Source: Deinococcus grandis
GTDB lineage: Bacteria > Deinococcota > Deinococci > Deinococcales > Deinococcaceae
Direction of reading: 5' to 3'
Assembly: GCF_001485435.1 (NCBI RefSeq)
Contig: NZ_BCMS01000001.1
Span: forward strand, 567,501-631,500
Length of the DNA: 64,000 nucleotides
In this document: piece after piece, positions 13,204 to 22,734 of the stretch
Layout: the number at the start of each line of letters is the position of its first letter
How positions within the stretch are numbered: position 1 is the stretch's first letter
Translations under genes and position numbers: made by a program
Notes under the pieces: generated by a model
Databases searched by the model: none
Told to the model about the DNA's origin: nothing
What the model saw: only the letters and a program-made list of their open reading frames with translations

Positions 13204-13360
13204 ATGCGGATTCCGTCTGTTTCGTTCACAGATCGGAACACCACCGATCTGCCAACTTCACGCCCGGAACCCGTTTTTCTCCTCCTCTGCAGAGCAGCTC
13301 TACGAGTCGCATCCGCTCGGACCCAGCGGGCTTTGCAGCCCATTCAATCGGAGTCCGTAT
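13204..13360. repeat. MITE-like short non-coding repeat, copy A (157 bp)
   Basis: The ends are inverted repeats: ATGCGGATTCCG at the left and CGGAGTCCGTAT at the right (consensus ATACGGAYTCCG). Inside, CAGATCGG (13229-13236) pairs with CCGATCTG (13244-13251). Copy B at 30583-30716 is alignable end to end apart from a variable centre. There is no ORF or transposase. It resembles the small non-coding repeats reported in Deinococcus. Its right end supplies one base of the stop codon of the gene at 13360-15693. Confidence 0.7.
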
Positions 13361-15693
13361 CAGCGGACGCTCACCTGGAAGCAGGCGGTGCCGCTCGCGC
13401 CCTGCGCCACGTTGCCCAGCGCCACGAGCAGCCCGCCCGCCTGACTGATCCGCCCGGCGTCCGCGTCGGCGGCGCTGGTGTACGTCACGGCCGTGCCGGA
13501 CGCCGGGGTGAACTGCACGCCCAGGCCCGCCCCGTACGCGCCGGTCAGGACGGCCGTGTTCGCCGGGATGCTGTCCGTGAGGTTCACGCCGTTCAGCGGA
13601 CCGTCCCCGTCGTTCAGGTACGTCAGGCAGTACTCCAGGCGGTCGCCCGGGTACCCGCCGCCGCTCGTGCCGAACGCCGTGCTGCGCGTGACGTTGCGCA
13701 CGGCCTTCGTGACCTTCAGGCTGGGGAACAGCAGGCGGACGTCCTCGGCGGCGCTGCTGCTGCCCAGGTACGTGCCGGTCACGGCGTTCCCGGCGGCGTC
13801 CGTGGTGCTGGCCGCCGCGCTGTTCTGGAAGACCGTGCCGCGCAGCGCCGGGTCGGTGGGCGTCAGCGCGTCGAAGGTAACGTTCAGCGACTCGCCGTAC
13901 CCCAGCCGGAAGGTCTTCAGGTCCAGCGCGGTCGCGGTGCTGGCGTCCGCGGTCGTGACCCGCGCCGCCGCCGGGGTGACGACCGGCGTGCCGCTCAGCG
14001 TGAACCCCGCCGGGAGGGTGTCCTGCACCCGCACGGTGCTGCTGGCCCCGCCCGAGTTCGTGACCGTGACGCTGTACGTGGCCTTCGCGCCGCGCCACAC
14101 CGCGGGCGTGCTCGTGGACTTGCTGACGCTCAGGACCGGGCAGGCGGCGCCCTCGCGGGTGCCGGGCAGGCCGGTCAGGCTGCCGCCGGGAATGGTGCCC
14201 GTCACGCCCGGCTGCGCGCCGAACGCCACGACCGACGACGTGGACGTCCCGTTCGCGCCGTTCGCGGCCGTGACGCTGGCCCCGGACACGTTCGTGTACA
14301 CGATCCCCCCGCCGCCCCCGCCGCCCGGTCCGTGGGCGTTCACGTTGTTCGCCCCGGCGGCCTGCGCGGGCCACGCGTTCCCGCCGTTCCCGCCGCTGGC
14401 GGTGACGGTCAGGCCGCTCAGGCTGCTCCCGCCGGTCATGACGATCACCGTGCCGCCCGCCCCGCCGCCGCCCGCGCCGTCGTTGTCGGCCCCCAGTCCC
14501 GCCGCGCCGTTCGCGGTAACGCTGCCGCTGCCGCTGGTCTGCCCGGCGCGGATGATCACGATCCCGCCGCCGGCGCCGCCGCTGCTCTGCACGCCGCTGC
14601 CGTTGTTGCGTGACCCGGCGCCGCCCCCGCCCCCCAGGAACAGGGCGCTCAGGCTGGCGGGTGCGGCCTTCCCGCCGAACCCGCCGATGGCGAGCTTGCT
14701 GCTCCAGCTGTTGCCGCCCTGTCCGCCGCCCCCGCCGTTCGCGCCGCCGCCTCCGCCGCTGTTCTGCGAGTTGACGTTCACGGCGCCGTCGGTGCCGCCG
14801 CCGCCCGCGTTGCCGGGCGCGCCGCGTGCGCGGCTGCCGTTCGGGTACCCCTCGGCGCCCGTGTCGAGCAACGTGGAGGTGGCGGGGTCCAGCACGAAGC
14901 GTGGCGTGCCCGCCAGGCCCTCGCCCTTGTTGCCGTGCGTGGCTCCGGCGGTCAGGTTCCGGTAGTCGAGGTTCGTGTACCCGGTCGCGGTGCCCACCCC
15001 GCCCAGTCCCTGGCCCGCCCCGCCGCGGAAGCCCAGGGCGTTCACGTTCACGCTGCCCCCGTTCCAGTTCAGGGTGCCGGCAACGTCCAGGACGACCACG
15101 CCGCCGTCCGTGCCGTCCCAGGCGTCCGCCGTGACCGGCGCGGCGCCCAGCGTCAGGTTGCCGTACTGCGGCACGCGGATCACCTGGTAACGCGCGGCGC
15201 CCTGCGTGGCGGTCGCCGCGCGGTTCACGTAGGTGTTCACCAGTCCGCCGCCCGCGCCCTGGCCGCGCACCGTGACGCTGCCCGCGCCGGTCACGGCGGT
15301 GACGGTCACGAACTCGTAGCGTCCGGCGTACAGGTTGCTGGTCAGCTGCCCGCTGCCCGCGCCGCCCGCCACGCCGTCCCCGTAACTGTCGGTGTTCGTC
15401 GCGTCGATGTCCGCGCCCTGCATCTGCATGAGCAGCAGCAGGTCCCCGGCGGCGACGGGCTGCGCCGCGCCCCGGCGGACCGTGCCGAACGTGACGGCGG
15501 TCGTCCCGGCGCTCAGGGTGGTGTCGGCGCCCGGTCCGGGGAAGTAGGTGTTCACGACCCCGGTCAGGCCGCTGACGTTCCCGGTCGCGGCGGGTTGCGC
15601 GCAGACGGTCTGGGCGGCGGCCGGCAGGCCGAGGCTGAGCATCAGGCTGGGGAGCAGGGCTGGCAGGAGGCGGGCGAGTCGGGCGCGTGTCAT
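13360..15693 (-). CDS. Exported Gly-rich surface protein with C-terminal DUF11 repeats
   Basis: 777 aa. Signal peptide at residues 1-28 (ending GLPAAAQT). A beta-rich region to about 280 is followed by a strongly Gly/Asn/Ala-rich region (about 280-500, for example GGGGGANGGGGGQGGNSW), typical of secreted surface or adhesin-like proteins. Two DUF11 (conserved repeat) domains follow at about 520-630 (KATYSVTVTNSGGASSTVRV) and 650-777 (RLEYCLTYLNDGDGPLNGVN). DUF11 domains occur in large bacterial cell-surface proteins. The ATG at 15693 has a GGAG site 6 nt upstream. The stop codon lies at the edge of the repeat at 13204-13360, so the native C terminus may have been altered by its insertion. Role is probably S-layer or envelope associated. 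Confidence 0.75.
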   Translation of the reverse strand: MTRARLARLLPALLPSLMLSLGLPAAAQTVCAQPAATGNVSGLTGVVNTYFPGPGADTTLSAGTTAVTFGTVRRGAAQPVAAGDLLLLMQMQGADIDATNTDSYGDGVAGGAGSGQLTSNLYAGRYEFVTVTAVTGAGSVTVRGQGAGGGLVNTYVNRAATATQGAARYQVIRVPQYGNLTLGAAPVTADAWDGTDGGVVVLDVAGTLNWNGGSVNVNALGFRGGAGQGLGGVGTATGYTNLDYRNLTAGATHGNKGEGLAGTPRFVLDPATSTLLDTGAEGYPNGSRARGAPGNAGGGGTDGAVNVNSQNSGGGGGANGGGGGQGGNSWSSKLAIGGFGGKAAPASLSALFLGGGGGAGSRNNGSGVQSSGGAGGGIVIIRAGQTSGSGSVTANGAAGLGADNDGAGGGGAGGTVIVMTGGSSLSGLTVTASGGNGGNAWPAQAAGANNVNAHGPGGGGGGGIVYTNVSGASVTAANGANGTSTSSVVAFGAQPGVTGTIPGGSLTGLPGTREGAACPVLSVSKSTSTPAVWRGAKATYSVTVTNSGGASSTVRVQDTLPAGFTLSGTPVVTPAAARVTTADASTATALDLKTFRLGYGESLNVTFDALTPTDPALRGTVFQNSAAASTTDAAGNAVTGTYLGSSSAAEDVRLLFPSLKVTKAVRNVTRSTAFGTSGGGYPGDRLEYCLTYLNDGDGPLNGVNLTDSIPANTAVLTGAYGAGLGVQFTPASGTAVTYTSAADADAGRISQAGGLLVALGNVAQGASGTACFQVSVR

Positions 15694-15884
15694 GAAAGTC
15701 TCCGGTGAGTGTAGGGGGTGTCGGGCGGCGGCGCTGCCGCTTCTGACGTGGTCGTTCTGACGTGCAGACGGTCCCCCGACTCTTACCTTAATGTCGAATT
15801 TGTCACGTTCTTCTGACGGGCTGTCAGTTCCGCCGCAGGGCCGCGCATCACCGTTCTTTCACGGGGCGCGCCCCCCCAGGGTGA

Positions 15885-15890
15885 TACGCT
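15885..15890 (+). promoter_or_regulatory. -10 box TACGCT of the lptB-like gene
   Basis: TACGCT is 7 nt before the GTG start at 15898. The rest of the 15694-15897 gap is the divergent leader of the surface-protein gene and shows no other recognised element. Confidence 0.55.
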
Positions 15891-15897
15891 GCCGGAC

Positions 15898-16668
<771 letters not shown>

Positions 16669-16685
16669 CCCGGGGAGTCTGCTAG

Positions 16686-18365
16686 GTGCTGTGGCTGTTC
16701 CTGCCCTTCGTGGTGATCCTCTCGGGGGTCGTCGCGTACGCCGCCGACACCATCGCCCGCAAGGCCGGACGCAAGCACCTGCGCTGGTTCGGCATGCGCC
16801 CCAAGACCACCGCCCTGGTCGTGGCGGTCCTGTCCGGCATGGGCATCAGCGCCGCCAGCCTCGCGGCGTTCCTGATCCTGAACAGCAGCGCCGTGAACAC
16901 CATCGCGCAGGCCGACCAGCTGCGCCCCCAGCTGGAGGCCCTGCGGGGAGACATCCGCGCCGCGCAGGCCGACCGCGACCGCGCCCAGCAGGAGGCCGCG
17001 CGCCTGCGTGAACAGCAGGCGGCCGCCCAGAGCGCCCTGAAGGCCGCGCAGACGGCCCTCACCGACGCCCGCGCCGCGCAGGCCCGCGTGCAGGCGCAGG
17101 CCCGCACCCTGGAAGAGCGCGTGCAGGAACTCACCGCCGCGCAGCGCACCCTGGAAGCGCGCGCCGCGCAGACCCGCGCGAAACTCCAGGCGGCCGAAAC
17201 CTCCCTGACCGCCAGTCAGGCCCGCGCGCAGAACCTCGACGCGCAGGTCGTGGACCTCGGCGCGCGCATCGCGCTGTCCGAACAGGAGACCCGCAGCGCC
17301 CAGGACCGCGCGCGCGACGCGCAGACGGCCGCCGAGACCGCGCAGGCCCGCGCGCAGGCGCAGCAGGCCCTGGCCCAGCAGGCCCAGACCCGCGCCCGGG
17401 ACGCGCAGACCCGCGCGCAGCAGGCCCAGACGCAGGCGCAGCAGGCCCGCGCGCAGATCGACACGCTCGCCCGGGACCGCGCGCAGGCCGACCGCGCCCT
17501 GCGCGACGCCCAGCAGGCCCTGAGCGCTGCCCGGCAGGCCCTGCAGGACGCGCAGGCGCAGCAGCGCGCCGCGCAACAGGCCCGCGATGCCCTGCGCGCC
17601 GAACGCGACCGCCTGAGCAGCGAACGCGCCGCGCTGATCACCGCCCGCGACCAGGCCGCCCGCGACCGCACCCGCATCCTGGCCGACCTGAGCGCCCTGC
17701 AACTCCAGCAGCAGCAGCTGCGCGACAGCAACGACGCCCTGCGCGCCACGCTGGGCCGCCTGCAGGACGAGTACTCCAGCAGTCGCGCCGAACTGAGCGC
17801 CACGCGCAACACCGACCTCGCCTACCCCAGGAACGACCTCGTGTACGCCGCGGTGGTGCCCGGCGTGCGCAACCTCGACCAGTTCCTGCTCGACGCCGCG
17901 CGCAGCGCCGCCACCCGCGGCGCCCGGGGCACGCCCGCCGCGCGCCTGACCCCCGCCGCGCGCGGCGCCCTGGAGACCAAACTGCGCGGCCTGAACGTCA
18001 GCGCCTTCGTGCAGTGCCGCGCCGCGCAGAACGCCGCCGTGGGCTTCCCGGTCGACCTGAGCTGCGACGCGCGCGCCAACGCCGTCCTGTACCGCGCCGG
18101 GCAGGTCATCCGCCGCTCGACCGTCACGCTCGGTGACCTGCGCCGCATGCAGGACCAGATCGGGGAACTCGTGCAGGACGTCACGCTGGACCTCACCACG
18201 CGCGGCGTGCCCAGCGAGTACGTGCAGGGCCTGGACGTCGGGGAACTCGTGCCGCTCATCACCCGCCTGAACGACCGCAGCGGGAACGTCGCCGTGGTGG
18301 GCATCGCGGCCCGCACCGACGTCCGCCCCGGCAGCCGCGTGGACCTGTACCCCGTGCTGCCCTGA
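16686..18365 (+). CDS. DUF3084-family coiled-coil membrane protein
   Basis: 559 aa, GTG start at 16686. Two N-terminal TM helices (LWLFLPFVVILSGVVAYAAD and TTALVVAVLSGMGISAASLA) are followed by a very long Ala/Gln/Arg-rich coiled coil (about residues 80-370) with heptad character. The C-terminal globular part (about 370-559) contains the DUF3084 signature region (LAYPRNDLVYAAVVPG). The family occurs in Deinococcus, Thermus and cyanobacteria, always membrane anchored, without a known function. Co-transcription with the LptB-like ATPase suggests an envelope-spanning or transport-linked role (inference). Confidence 0.8.
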   Translation: MLWLFLPFVVILSGVVAYAADTIARKAGRKHLRWFGMRPKTTALVVAVLSGMGISAASLAAFLILNSSAVNTIAQADQLRPQLEALRGDIRAAQADRDRAQQEAARLREQQAAAQSALKAAQTALTDARAAQARVQAQARTLEERVQELTAAQRTLEARAAQTRAKLQAAETSLTASQARAQNLDAQVVDLGARIALSEQETRSAQDRARDAQTAAETAQARAQAQQALAQQAQTRARDAQTRAQQAQTQAQQARAQIDTLARDRAQADRALRDAQQALSAARQALQDAQAQQRAAQQARDALRAERDRLSSERAALITARDQAARDRTRILADLSALQLQQQQLRDSNDALRATLGRLQDEYSSSRAELSATRNTDLAYPRNDLVYAAVVPGVRNLDQFLLDAARSAATRGARGTPAARLTPAARGALETKLRGLNVSAFVQCRAAQNAAVGFPVDLSCDARANAVLYRAGQVIRRSTVTLGDLRRMQDQIGELVQDVTLDLTTRGVPSEYVQGLDVGELVPLITRLNDRSGNVAVVGIAARTDVRPGSRVDLYPVLP

Positions 18366-18406
18366 CCGGGGCCCGCCGGGAACAGACGCGGGTCAGCCCG
18401 GCCCGC

Positions 18407-18412
18407 TATCCT
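18407..18412 (+). promoter_or_regulatory. -10 box TATCCT
   Basis: TATCCT is 8 nt before the ATG at 18421. Confidence 0.5.
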
Positions 18413-18420
18413 GACGCGCG

Positions 18421-19620
18421 ATGCGCGCCTCCGCCCTGCCCCTGACCGCCCTGCTGCTCGCCACCGCCGCGCACGCCGCGCCCGTCCGCGTGGAATTCTG
18501 GCACGCCATGAGCGGCGTCCAGGGAACCGTGCAGGCCTACGCGCGCGACTTCAACGCCAGCCAGACCGCCTACGAGATCGTCCCGATCAACCAGGGCAAC
18601 TACCGCGAACTGCTGCCCAAACTCCAGGCGGCGCTGCGCAGCGGCTCGGCGCCCGCCCTGGCCCAACTGGAATTCACGCAGTTCCCCACCCTGGCCCAGG
18701 CCGGGCAGCTCACCGACCTGAGTGCCCGCGTGGACGACCTGCCCGGCGCGCTGCGCGGCGACATCTACCCCGCCGTGTGGAAGACCGGCCAGCTGGGCGA
18801 GCGCACCTACGGCCTCCCGTGGAACGTCAGCGTGCCCGTCCTGATGTACAACGCCGGCACCCTGAAGAAAGCGGGCCTGAACGCCCCCGACACCTGGGCG
18901 CAACTCGAAGGTGCCAGCCGCACCCTGGCCACCGGAGGCCGCCGCCCGCTGGTCGCCGCGGCCGACGCGTGGACCTTCGAGGCGAACGTCCTGTCGCGCG
19001 GCGGCACCCTGACGGGCGGCGAACGCCCCCGCCTGAACAGCCCCGACGCCGTGGACGCCCTGACCCAGCTGGCCCGCATGAGCGCCGCCGGGCAGGCCCA
19101 GCCGCGCACCCTGAACGAGGCGACCCGCGCCGCGTTCGACTTCGCACGCGGGCAGAACACCTTCGTGCTGGCCAGCGTCGCCAACTGGATCGACGCGCGC
19201 AAGCTGCCCTTCTTCAACCTGGGCGTCGCCCCGTTCCCCTGCGAGAAGGAGGGCGCGTGCACCGTCCCGCTGGGCGGCGCGACCCTGACCATCCCGAAAG
19301 GTACCCCGGCCGCCGAGCAGGCGGGCGCCGTGGCGTTCTGGCAGTACCTCATGCAGCCCGCCCGGCTGGCTGACTGGGTGAAGACCACCGCGTACGTCCC
19401 GCCGCGCCGCGCCGCCGTGCCCCTGCTGGACGACTGGTACGCGAAGAACCCACAGCTGCGCGCCGCGCACGCCCAGATCAGCCGGGCCGTGCCGCGCCCC
19501 ACCACGCCCGAGTACGCCGCGTGGACCGCCCTGATCGAGGACGCCATCACGCAGGCCACCACCGGCAAACTGAGCGCGAAGGCCGCCCTGGACGCCGCCC
19601 AGGCCCGCGCGGATCGCTGA
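18421..19620 (+). CDS. ABC transporter extracellular solute-binding protein (family 1, UgpB-like)
   Basis: 399 aa with signal peptide MRASALPLTALLLATAAHAA. The mature protein has the family 1 binding-protein pattern: VRVEFWHAMSGVQGTVQAYA at the N terminus, APALAQLEFTQFPTLAQAGQ, YGLPWNVSVPVLMYNAGTLK, and a C-terminal lobe with VAFWQYLMQPARLADWVKTT. This matches glycerol-3-phosphate/sugar binding proteins such as UgpB. No permease or ATPase genes lie next to it, so it is an orphan binding protein that must use components encoded elsewhere. The exact ligand cannot be called. Confidence 0.85.
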   Translation: MRASALPLTALLLATAAHAAPVRVEFWHAMSGVQGTVQAYARDFNASQTAYEIVPINQGNYRELLPKLQAALRSGSAPALAQLEFTQFPTLAQAGQLTDLSARVDDLPGALRGDIYPAVWKTGQLGERTYGLPWNVSVPVLMYNAGTLKKAGLNAPDTWAQLEGASRTLATGGRRPLVAAADAWTFEANVLSRGGTLTGGERPRLNSPDAVDALTQLARMSAAGQAQPRTLNEATRAAFDFARGQNTFVLASVANWIDARKLPFFNLGVAPFPCEKEGACTVPLGGATLTIPKGTPAAEQAGAVAFWQYLMQPARLADWVKTTAYVPPRRAAVPLLDDWYAKNPQLRAAHAQISRAVPRPTTPEYAAWTALIEDAITQATTGKLSAKAALDAAQARADR

Positions 19621-19702
19621 CGGAACACAGAAGCGGAAGCCAGTGGTGTCGCGTGCGTCCCGTCCACCTGCTGTGACGCCTCCGGGATGACCCTGACGGC
19701 AG

Positions 19703-19708
19703 TATCCT
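19703..19708 (+). promoter_or_regulatory. -10 box TATCCT
   Basis: TATCCT lies 7 nt before the ATG at 19716. Confidence 0.5.
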
Positions 19709-19715
19709 GACGGCC

Positions 19716-19871
19716 ATGGGAGCCCTGTACCTGATCGTCACGCTGGCCTGCGCGGCCCTGCTGCTGCTGTTCCTGCTGCGGCCCGGCGCGGCGCGCCCCA
19801 TGGTCGTGTGGGGCGTCAGCGCGCTGCTGCCGCTGCTGGCCGCGATGGTCGTCGCACTGAACCACCGCTGA
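19716..19871 (+). CDS. Small two-helix membrane protein (51 aa)
   Basis: A short gene with ATG at 19716 and stop at 19869-19871. The product is almost entirely hydrophobic: helix 1 LYLIVTLACAALLLLFLL, an RPGAARP turn, and helix 2 VVWGVSALLPLLAAMVVAL, ending NHR. The TATCCT promoter box 7 nt upstream and the clean membrane-protein composition argue for a real gene, although it is too short for family assignment. Confidence 0.55.
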   Translation: MGALYLIVTLACAALLLLFLLRPGAARPMVVWGVSALLPLLAAMVVALNHR

Positions 19872-19872
19872 G

Positions 19873-19908
19873 CGTCAACCCGGGCGTCAACCCGGGCGTC
19901 AATCAGGG
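19873..19908. repeat. 12-bp tandem repeat, three units
   Basis: CGTCAACCCGGG occurs twice followed by the variant CGTCAATCAGGG, immediately after the stop codon of the 51-aa gene. Confidence 0.8.
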
Positions 19909-19933
19909 TCGGGTGTCGCGGACCGGCGGGTCG

Positions 19934-20593
19934 TCACTCGCCCAGGTAGCGGCGCAGGTCGTCGATGGCGTGGCTGGTGCCGATCACGACCAGCTTGTCG
20001 TGGGGCCGCAGTTCGTCCTCGGCGCGGGGGGTCACCTCGATCTTCCCGGCGCGGCTGATCGCGATGATCTGCACGTTGAAGCGCCCCGTGAGGTTCAGGT
20101 CGCGCAGGGTCCCCTTCAGGCGCTCGTTCGCCTCGATCTCCACGATGGCGTAGTCGCCGCCCAGGTCCAGGGTGTCCACGATGTTCGGCGTGGCGATCTG
20201 CCGCGCCAGCCGCACGCCCATGTCATGCTCGGGCCGGATGACGAGGTCCGCGCCGATGCGCTCCAGGACGCGTCGGGCCATCTCGTCGATGGCCTTGCTG
20301 ACCACGTACGGCGCGCCGAGGCTCTTGGCGTTCATGGTCGCCAGGATGTTCGCCTGCACGTCCGTGCCGATCGCCACGACCACCACGTCGAAATCCCCGA
20401 CGCCCAGGGCGCGCAGGGCCCGCTCGTCGCTGGCGTCCACGATCGCGGCGTGCGTCACGAGGTTCATGACCCGCTCGACGTTCTCCTCGTGCTGGTCGAT
20501 GGCGACGACCTCGTGCCCCATCTCGTAGAGGGTGGTCGCGACGGCCGTGCCGAAGCGGCCCAGGCCGATCACCAGACATTGTTTGCTTTTCAT
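19934..20593 (-). CDS. TrkA/KtrA-type potassium channel gating protein
   Basis: 219 aa cytoplasmic RCK protein. The N-terminal Rossmann domain has CLVIGLGRFGTAVATTLYEM (GxGxxG), the Asp at the end of strand beta-2 (VVAIDQHEE) and FDVVVVAIGTDVQANIL. A TrkA-C domain occupies about residues 140-219 (RFNVQIIAISRAGK, DKLVVIGTSHAIDDLRRYLG). Such proteins bind nucleotides and open KtrB/TrkH K+ channels. The ATG at 20593 has AAAGGA upstream, which favours it over the longer frame. The channel partner is not in the window. Confidence 0.9.
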   Translation of the reverse strand: MKSKQCLVIGLGRFGTAVATTLYEMGHEVVAIDQHEENVERVMNLVTHAAIVDASDERALRALGVGDFDVVVVAIGTDVQANILATMNAKSLGAPYVVSKAIDEMARRVLERIGADLVIRPEHDMGVRLARQIATPNIVDTLDLGGDYAIVEIEANERLKGTLRDLNLTGRFNVQIIAISRAGKIEVTPRAEDELRPHDKLVVIGTSHAIDDLRRYLGE

Positions 20594-20692
20594 CAGAGGT
20601 CCTTTCTGCCGCCGGAAGCGGACGGGTGGCAAGTGCCTCCCGATTGTGCCGCAAAAGCCCGCGCGCCGGGAGGGGCGCCGCTGCCCGCCCGG

Positions 20693-21820
20693 TCAGGCGA
20701 ACAGCGCGTCGAGGTTCTCCGCGTTCCCGTCCGGGCGGGCCGGGCCGAGCAGCACCCGGTTCGGGCCGAGCTGCCGCGCCGCGCCCAGGGTGTCCTCGGC
20801 GGCGCGCAGCAGCGCCTGCGGCTCCAGCTGCCCGTCGGCGTACACCAGTCCGATGGTCACGGTGGGGTTCACGCCGTCCAGCGGGCGGGACGCGACCCGC
20901 ACGCGCAGCCGCTCGCAGGCGGCGCGTGCCGAGCGGGCGTCCGGGGCGCGCATGACGAGCGCGGCCACACCGTCCCCCAGGCAGCCCAGCAGGTCCTGGT
21001 CGCGCACGGTGCTCATCAGGACGCGCGACACGTGCGCGGAGAGCCGCACCTGGAAGTTCTGGCCGCTCAGGTCGGGCGGCTCCTGGGGGTCCACGGCGAT
21101 CGCGGCGACGACCAGATGCTCGGGGGACTGGCGGTACGCGCCCTCCAGCTGGCGTTCCAGCGTGACGCGGTCGGGCAGGCCGGTCAGGGCGTCCAGGCCC
21201 GGGGTGTCCTGGCCGAGCACGGCGCGGCGCACGTCGCCGGTCATGCGGTGCGCGGCGCCGCGCTGCCCGAGCAGCAGCACGCCGCCCGCGAGCAGCATCT
21301 GGAGGACGGTGCCGGTCACGTTCGCCTGCGCGGACGCCGGGTCCAGCGCGACCTTCGTGGCGAGCAGCGCCGCGAGGCTGCCCAGCGCCGCGACGTTCAG
21401 GCCCGCGCTGCCCTGCGGCCCCAGCGTCCACAGGTGCGAGGCGAGCAGCACCCCCCCCCACGGCGCGAGATTCAGCAGCATCGGCAGGCCCGCGTCACCC
21501 ATCACGAACAGCACGTACGCGACCTTGGCCAGCAGGTACACCCAGCCGCCCAGCAGCCCGGCCGTCTGCGTGACCAGCAGGGGCACGCGCGTGAACGACA
21601 GCGTGGCCAGCAGCGCGCCCAGCAGGACGGCCATGGCGGGCAGCGCCACGCGTTCGAAGGGGTCGTGCTGGTGGTACAGCGCGGCGAGCAGCGTGGCGAT
21701 CAGCACGCCGCCCAGCACCCGCTGGTTCAGCGCCCGGCGGTCCAGGGTGGTGCGGAACACCCCGCCGCGGGCTTCGCGGGCGGACGCACTCAGGGAACCG
21801 GGGCGGAAGTCGGGCAGCAT
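20693..21820 (-). CDS. Membrane protein with degenerate GGDEF domain
   Basis: 375 aa. Residues 30-190 contain five to six hydrophobic helices (VLGGVLIATLLAALY, AVLLGALLATLSF, GTVLQMLLAGGVLLLGQRG). A GGDEF-type domain follows, starting LDALTGLPDRVTLERQLEGA (the usual DxLTGLxNR entry). The catalytic loop reads LLGCLGDGVAALVM instead of GGDEF, so cyclic-di-GMP synthesis is unlikely; the domain may act as a binding or regulatory module. The ATG at 21820 starts an orphan gene, separated from pxpA by about 130 bases holding a weak inverted repeat (CCCGCCGGGT/ACCCGGCGGG at 21872-21881 and 21926-21935). Confidence 0.75.
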   Translation of the reverse strand: MLPDFRPGSLSASAREARGGVFRTTLDRRALNQRVLGGVLIATLLAALYHQHDPFERVALPAMAVLLGALLATLSFTRVPLLVTQTAGLLGGWVYLLAKVAYVLFVMGDAGLPMLLNLAPWGGVLLASHLWTLGPQGSAGLNVAALGSLAALLATKVALDPASAQANVTGTVLQMLLAGGVLLLGQRGAAHRMTGDVRRAVLGQDTPGLDALTGLPDRVTLERQLEGAYRQSPEHLVVAAIAVDPQEPPDLSGQNFQVRLSAHVSRVLMSTVRDQDLLGCLGDGVAALVMRAPDARSARAACERLRVRVASRPLDGVNPTVTIGLVYADGQLEPQALLRAAEDTLGAARQLGPNRVLLGPARPDGNAENLDALFA

Positions 21821-21952
21821 CTCAGGGTCGATTGCAGCACGGCGGCTCTCACGCAGACCTGACAGGAAGTGCCCGCCGGGTCAGCTGCGCCCGCGCAGGC
21901 CCGGCCCGAGCGACCGGTCCGAGCCACCCGGCGGGACGGGCCGGGCAGGCAT

Positions 21953-22693
21953 TCAGGGGGCGGCGACGCGCAGCCCCGCCGCCTCCAGCGCCGCGCGCAG
22001 CGTCCGGGCCAGTTCGGCGGCCTCGGCGCCGTCACCGTGCAGGCACAGCGTCCGGGCGGGCACGGCGACCGGCTCGCCGGTCACGGCGGTCGTCACGCCG
22101 TCCCGCGCGATCCGCACGCCCTGCGCGGTCGCGGCGTCGAAGGGCAGCAGCGCGCCCGCCTGTCCGCGCGGCCACAGGCTCCCGTCGGGGGCGTACCCGC
22201 GGTCCGCGAAGCCCTCGCCGATCTCGCGCAGCCCGGCGGCGCGCGCCTCGCGCAGCATCACGCTGCCGCCGCCCGCCAGCCCGAAGTACAGCGGCACGCC
22301 ACTGTCGGCGGCCGCCTGCGCCACCGCGCGCGCCAGCGTCTCGTCCCGCACGGCCATGTTGTACAGCATCCCGTGCGGCTTGACGTGCCGCAGCGGGACC
22401 CCCTCGCGCGCCGCGACGGCCTTGAGCGCCTCGATCTGCTCGCGCACGAACGCGCGGACCTCGTCCGGGGGGAAGTGCAGTTCGCGCCGCCCGAAGCCCT
22501 CGCGGTCCGGGAAGCCCGGGTGTGCCCCGGCCGCCACCCCGAAGCGCGCCGCGAGCCGCAGCGAGTCCCGCATGGTCCCGGCGTCCCCGGCGTGCCCGCC
22601 GCAGGCGATGTTCGCGCTGCTCACCACGGCCATGACGGTCTCCTCGTGCGCGCTGCCCTCGCCCAGGTCGGCGTTCAGGTCGATACTGGTCAT
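21953..22693 (-). CDS. pxpA: 5-oxoprolinase subunit A (LamB/YcsF family)
   Basis: 246 aa. Works with PxpB and PxpC to hydrolyse 5-oxoproline to glutamate with ATP. Family motifs: IDLNADLGEGSAHEETVMAV at the N terminus, SANIACGGHAGDAGTMRDSL, VAAGAHPGFPDREGFGRREL, VKPHGMLYNMAVRDE and the C-terminal LCLHGDGAEAAELARTL. The ATG at 22693 has a TACACT box 7 nt upstream, which rejects the much longer open frame. pxpB and pxpC lie 1.5 kb away on the same strand, with a plus-strand S41 peptidase gene between, so pxpA has its own promoter. Confidence 0.92.
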   Translation of the reverse strand: MTSIDLNADLGEGSAHEETVMAVVSSANIACGGHAGDAGTMRDSLRLAARFGVAAGAHPGFPDREGFGRRELHFPPDEVRAFVREQIEALKAVAAREGVPLRHVKPHGMLYNMAVRDETLARAVAQAAADSGVPLYFGLAGGGSVMLREARAAGLREIGEGFADRGYAPDGSLWPRGQAGALLPFDAATAQGVRIARDGVTTAVTGEPVAVPARTLCLHGDGAEAAELARTLRAALEAAGLRVAAP

Positions 22694-22700
22694 GTCTTCC

Positions 22701-22706
22701 AGTGTA
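22701..22706 (-). promoter_or_regulatory. -10 box TACACT of pxpA
   Basis: On the minus strand TACACT is 7 nt before the ATG of pxpA. Confidence 0.55.
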
Positions 22707-22734
22707 GTCACCCGGCCCGCGTGACAATGCAGGC

